A DNA stretch of 64,000 bases, taken from assembly GCA_950106755.1 (NCBI GenBank), contig OX467082.1, forward strand, positions 4,278,001 through 4,342,000, given 5' to 3'. This DNA is from Climacium dendroides (Eukaryota; Streptophyta; Bryopsida; Hypnales; Climaciaceae). This document shows positions 58,985 through 64,000 of the stretch, in pieces. Position numbers and translations under genes: made by a program. Within the stretch, counting starts at the first letter, position 1, and the number at the start of each line of letters is the position of its first letter. The notes under the pieces were generated by a model. That model was not told where the DNA came from. It did no database searches and worked only from the letters and a program-made list of their open reading frames with translations.

Positions 58985-60060
58985 GATTTTTTTCACAATA
59001 ATGTATCTATAGAAGGTCCCAATACAATATGTACATATTGACAATTGTAGTGTCAAAAAGAAAAGAAAAAAGCATTATGCTACCACTTGTGGAATCTCAT
59101 TTGGCATGTATAAGATGCCCTCAATTGATCCGCAACATCAATACTTTTTGTATGCATTGTATACTCCATATGAATTGGAGATGTGGCAACAAGATTTCTA
59201 ACAACTCCATTTCTAGGTGGCACTAGTGGCAAAGGAATACAAAAATAGCTTATAGGTAAAGTATTTGTGGAAATAAGCAACACCAATTGTTTGTCCTTCC
59301 AAAGGACACAAGAGATTCTTCTACTTTCATGCATTTTTCAAGCTACTATTTCTTATGGTGAATGGGTTTAGTCCTTCAATGTCTTCAACTCTAGAGGTAA
59401 ACCTATGCGGTTCAAATGGATTGTACTAGTTGCAAATATGTCTTTTTGGGCCAACTTTGTGAATAAACCAATACTGAAGAAAAAGTTGTCTATGATTAAC
59501 ACATGGCTTTTATCCTACAAACCTTGAACCAAATCAAAAACCACATTATGTACTAAGCGAGGCACCTGTGCATAGTTTCATGAACATTGATACCTATCAC
59601 ATTCAAATGTGCTCCATAGTAAATATTAAAATTGAAGTCTCCCATTTTTGTGGGTTTTTTTGCATGTATTGCCTAGAAGGACAATACAATTCTTTGTATC
59701 TAATCATCATTTCATCAATTGTGAGTAATTTTCCTAATTTCCAATTTCATTTGAAACCTTCCTGTATGTCTATTACTAGCCATCGCATCTAGCCCATTTT
59801 GTCATACCCTAGTGAATTTTTCTCACGTATGTTGTAGGATTTGTAATGTGTAGACATCTTATAAGACTTTGGAACCTTGCATGAGAGAAAACTTGTGATA
59901 TTTTGGGACAATGGAAAAAAGAGCCTCTCTAAGACCAATAAGTCCTAATATTGGGTTGTTTTTTCAACCCTATGAATAGACACTACCAAGAATGCCTTCA
60001 AATCTGGAATTGTGAAACACACACAAGCTATTCTTCTAGGACAAATTCCATGTTCATTTG
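58985..60060 (-). pseudogene. Broken piggyBac-type transposase (DDE_Tnp_1_7)
   Basis: Motifs appear in family order on the minus strand but in changing frames. They are DLKAFL near 60005-59988, KKQPNIRTYWS at about 59965-59933, LTIDEMMIRYKELY around the first catalytic Asp (codon 59714-59716), SRQYMQKNPQKW to about 59641, VPRLVHNVVFDLVQGL at about 59570-59520, IIDNFFFSIGL around the second Asp (59488-59490), TIHLNRIGLP at about 59425-59394, WKDKQLVLLIST, SIDVADQLRASY with the third Asp (59137-59139) and its partner (59128-59130), and DTTIVNMYILY near 59050. Spacing of about 75 and 117 residues between the Asps fits piggyBac (78 and 101 in the insect element). A TAG before DKSHV and several frameshifts, for example near 59575, 59395 and 59335, mean it cannot make active enzyme as it stands. 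Confidence 0.85.
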
Positions 60061-60879
60061 TGGTGGTGGCATACCAATTTGTTTCTACTACTATTCTACG
60101 TAACTACGTAAGAGATTGTATGGTAGAACAAAGAGAATAGTTAAAGAAATGAAGGCATGCATCAAAATTCTATATTTGCACTAGAGAGCTCTATAAATTC
60201 CTTAGGTGGAGGAGAATATTTGAAATTACAATGCGACCATTTCGATTGCCTAATATATGCTTGATACTATTGGGATCACATGCATCCCTACCTTATCCTA
60301 TTTCAAAATTATAGTTTATTTCCTCATTATCAAAGTCCTCATACTCATGTAGTGCACTTGGCATATGTGACTATTGAATTTGAATCTTGTTCTACAAATT
60401 CAAGACTTCTAAGAGGGACTGCCCTATTTGCACCATCCCCTGGAGTTTTGTATTGCCTACAAAGTTTGCTATGGAAAAAGGTACCTCATCAATTGACTAA
60501 AATGATTGATTTTCAAAATTTGGTGCATGCCAATTGTCAATTGGTGTCAATAATTCTCCAACTGAAGTCCAATTGCCATTGAATCTGGTGACCTTCTACC
60601 ATTGGCAATCGCCAAGTTGTCTCCTCCCAAAGATAGGCGCCGGCTTGCCACATCCCCTGTCCATTCCTTCTCTTTTCTAAGGCCTACAATTGCTTCCTTC
60701 TCCGTCCCGTTGCTTGTTCCCCCGCTTGTTCCCTTCCTTCTCTGCGAAAGTCACCAACGCTTTGTCTCCCTTAGCTATAGCTTTCAATCTTCTACACTTA
60801 CCTCTAGAACTTCCACCTTGTTCACATCCCCTGCATCTCAAAGAAATAGAACAATATAGTACCTCAGGTGGCTAATTGA

Positions 60880-61380
60880 AGTTGTCGAAGTTATTAGTTT
60901 TATCATCATTGTCTTCCTCATCAATGTCTCTAAATTTTTTGTCACAACTACTGTCGTGACCCGTAGCATTCAAGTTTGGACTCTAGAAATATTCTTCCTC
61001 TAGATTGCCGATTTTTTCTTTGTATGAAAACTGTAAGTCATGTGTACTATCATGAAATTGTTCATTTGATGTCAATGGAACAATTTCATGGGATCTATTG
61101 GGACTTCGGGAGCTATTCTCAAAGACGATAAAGTTAGACTATGTGATTAGCCAAGCCAAAAGTTTTGGCCTTCATTTTTATAGCTAGTCACATGGACTCT
61201 TGGGCTCGGATTAGATGAGTCATCATCGTCGACACTTGTAGAAGGACTACTAGCAACATAGGTACTTGAGACCTAGACTTCAATACTACTAGCTTCCCTA
61301 TAGCATAGTTGCTCATTGCGACAAGGAAGCACATCATTAGAGGTGACCTACAACAAATAACACACCACACATTAGTTTCC
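60880..61380 (-). pseudogene. Acidic segment, possible N-terminal part of the piggyBac transposase
   Basis: On the minus strand, upstream of the transposase core, short frames encode acidic runs such as STSVDDDDSSNPSPRV (about 61245-61190) and DEEDNDDKTNNFDNF near 60900. PiggyBac-family proteins often have an acidic, poorly conserved N-terminus before the catalytic domain, so these may be its remains, separated by an intron or insertion. No diagnostic motif is present; this is inference from position and composition. Confidence 0.3.
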
Positions 61381-64000
61381 TATATGGTACGTTAATTTCA
61401 TTTATTTTGTATTGTAAAGGAAATCAGTAAGGAGAAGACTTGAGGCTCAATCCTCATATAGTTAATGGCAATTATAGAGGCTAATAGACGTAAAACTATT
61501 TGTGCATTCAAGCCCTATTGTTTTATTTGTCATTAGATCTTATCCATGAACATAGATTAATTTGAAGACGTAGTAGAAGTTGGATTAAGGCTCTGCCGAA
61601 GGCTCTTCACATTTTCACTTGTATTTGACATGTTCTACCCTTGCACAAAAAAACTCACAATCGCAAATTTTTAAATTGTAGAGACAACAAGGATTAAGGC
61701 CAAACACTAAAGTCTTGTAGAACGTGGAGGCTGTGCAACGCCAATTGCGGCTGAAGAAAGAGGATGTATTGACACTGATCTAAATGGAGCCATTACAGAT
61801 TACTTTTTTAAATGTCTTGACATTTTGAATGTACATTCTCTCTTATGTTTGTACATGTCTATCTTTTTTTACCATTTGACATATGTGAACACGTTAGCTA
61901 CTATGTTAGAGTATGGATCAATCTGTCAAAGCCATGATGAATAATCACTATGCAACTAAATTTGTTTTCTATGCAAAGCAGTTCATTTATTAGAACACAT
62001 TTATTTTTTGCATTGTTTAGTATGTGTCCCAAGAGAGAGTAAATTTAGAAACAAGTACTAATGATTATATGTGAAATGAATGTCCTATTGCATTTGAAGT
62101 TACAAATACTATGGAACATGACTATTGTATTTGATAGAGCAACAAAATCATAGCATGACTAGGAACAAGAGTCATAATGTACCCAGTTTGCCTTCAAAAA
62201 CCGCGGAAGTCTTGGCATGACGTTTGTCTCCCACCTTCTAAGATGTTATAGTTTGATCAGGCTACACATCTTCCTTGATGAGGTGAAGAATGTTGTAATG
62301 AAAAGAATTTCTCTAATATTGTCCAAGAGTATGTGCTGCTTGCCGATAAAAGTGGTGTCAAAATGTGGATGCCTTTAGGTTCTTGGGCCATTTACAACTG
62401 CCTTTCCTCACAAGAAGAGATTGGAGGTGAGTGACATCTAAAAGTACAATTATTTTTTATGCTTGAACATTGCTAGAACCTTATCTATCCAACAATAAAT
62501 GCAACAATTTCTCTTCAAGAGACAAAGCTAATGCATGTCCTATGTCATCTTGCACTACAAGATCCACTTCATCAATGCATCTTAGTAATGGAAATGCATT
62601 GGTCTCATGCAGTGAGGAGAATGCTCTCTCTTGATATGGCAATTAGTGGAATGCTATCGATCCACCTCTATACTAATACAACTAGAATTGACCTCTGTAT
62701 ATATGAAACTGGAAGGGAGTAGTTTCACCTTTACTATATTGTCTACATTGATGAATGCTTGCCTTAGAATGCTCCATGTTTGATAGAATTGCTTGCCTAT
62801 TGCATATTGTGATTCAACTTTAGAGCTAGGCTTTTGTTTGTGGAAATGTGATGTAGTGTTGGCAATTTCTAATAGAGCTTTAATTGATTGTAGAATAATG
62901 GTGGCCAAATTTGTGAGGGCTACTTATAGTTGGTAAGGTAGCATTGGTCATTTCAATGATGGTTATTGCATAACCTATTTCATAGTATGTTTATATATAG
63001 TTCATGTGAATTGAAAGAAATTGATGGCTTTTGATGTTAAATTTAGAGTATATAAGTATTTTTGGAATTAAAAGGAAGCAACTAGTAGTAAAATTCAATT
63101 GGGCATTCATAGGCAATGTACATACTACAATGCTCTTACATTTTAGCATTAGCCTAATCAAAAGTAACAAAAGCCTCTTTGCATTCAAGGGAATTTTTTA
63201 GGATAGTTGATTTTTAAGTATTTGCCCTTTTATGGCTTTGATACTTCATGAAAACGAATTATATTTACTATGTCTTTCATTTCTATTTTGAGGTAATTTT
63301 ATTAGTTAGTTGTTGTTTAATAGCTCAACTACCTTCCATGTCCAATTGCTACTTTTGTTAGTAAAAATTGTACCTGGCCGCAATTGCAATGCTCTAATAT
63401 TGTGTTAGGACAACCCCATTTTCAAAACCAATCCACATTTGCCTTTGTCAATTGCCCCCTCTTGCTGGGGATAATTTCAAAATTTTATATTGTAGTGTAA
63501 TTGTGCTTGTCTAAACTACCCATTTACCAAAAAATTAACATTTTAGTCCATAACTTTTGACTCATATTTGAAAATGCCCTAAATTTTAGTACAAATAAAA
63601 GATATTCTTCATTTCCACCTTCTATTAAAATTTCAACCTCAAACATGCAAATTTGCAATCACACATACTTGCCAAAAATTTCTACATTGCCAAAAAACGT
63701 AGTCTGGTCTTTTAGGAATTAAGCACAATAGTATCAATTTCTTGTTGCATTTGCTTAAAGCATAAGCTCACATAATCGACTTAAAGTATCTCTCATTTCA
63801 TTCAATAAACCACTATTAGTACTTCCAACTTTATTCAAGCCATCATAGTCTTGATATTGCTTATAGCATAATTTATCCTAACTTGCTTTAAGCAATTACA
63901 CAGTATACTCCATCAATGGTAATCTTTCTAGTTCATCTTCAAACTACACATTTACTTATAGCATTACTATAATATTCTGCTTAAAGCCATTCTATGTAAA

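Larger units (their letters stand above)
57394..63722 (-). mobile_element. Decayed piggyBac-like DNA transposon, about 6.3 kb
   Basis: TTAA lies at both ends (57394-57397 and 63719-63722), the target site duplicated by piggyBac elements. The left end reads CCCCTAAAGGACCGTGACTA inward. The right end, reverse-complemented, reads TTCCTAAAAGACCAGACTAC, an imperfect terminal inverted repeat. The interior carries a piggyBac-type transposase on the minus strand (see 58985-60060) and an acidic segment further upstream. The first 400 bases are related to the 27950-28881 element, and both elements share TTGCCAAA close to the right end. The length is greater than typical 2-3 kb piggyBac elements, so nested insertions are likely. 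The end pairing was made by eye and is the least certain part. Confidence 0.65.

Noticed and set aside
59568..60875. Plus-strand short frames over the piggyBac region
   Set aside because: They are antisense to the transposase remains and show no domain.
1..64000. tRNA, rRNA, CRISPR, organelle insertions and LTR retrotransposon polyproteins
   Set aside because: Looked for by eye; no tRNA-like T-loop with matching arms, no rRNA segments, no regular spacer array and no reverse transcriptase or integrase motif was recognised. Automated scans could still find weak cases.

Overview
This is a nuclear genomic window from a land plant. The evidence is a three-exon BES1/BZR1 transcription factor with GT-AG introns, two further GC-richer plant-style genes, and long AT-rich spaces full of small inverted-repeat transposons. 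Only three protein genes can be supported in 64 kb. The sharp contrast between GC-rich gene islands and AT-rich surroundings, and the divergent BZR protein, suggest a non-seed plant (bryophyte, lycophyte or fern grade). The sequence alone does not settle the species.

Layout. 0-33 kb: no convincing protein gene. This part is a mosaic of dispersed repeats: TTAA-flanked piggyBac-like elements, TA-flanked elements whose ends read TAAGGTAG...CTACCTTA, a five-copy family carrying a long hairpin, an 11-bp minisatellite at 14.05-14.82 kb and a 75-bp tandem repeat at 30.1 kb. 33.2-39.5 kb: the BES1/BZR1-like gene (+), with a GC-rich leader and possible spliced 3' exons. 39.6-46.5 kb: AT-rich, with an almost perfect 150-bp palindrome, a terminal-inverted-repeat element at 43.8 kb and a piggyBac-like copy at 45.6-46.5 kb. 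46.55-48.2 kb: an intronless multi-pass membrane protein (+). 50.5-55.3 kb: an intronless 736-residue Ser/Pro-rich protein on the minus strand, possibly DUF688-like. 57.4-63.7 kb: an apparently complete but decayed piggyBac-like transposon of about 6.3 kb whose minus-strand transposase keeps the catalytic aspartates but is cut by stops and frameshifts.

How the parts relate. The three protein genes show no operon-like or pathway link; the plausible regulator is BZR, a nuclear GSK3-regulated repressor or activator. The repeats do form a connected story. The decayed piggyBac element shares its ends with a 0.9-kb non-autonomous element at 28 kb. Other TTAA-flanked elements sit inside, or are split by, TA-flanked elements. 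Paralogous empty sites elsewhere in this same window show the pre-insertion sequence. All family-level statements come from reading motifs by eye, without database searches.
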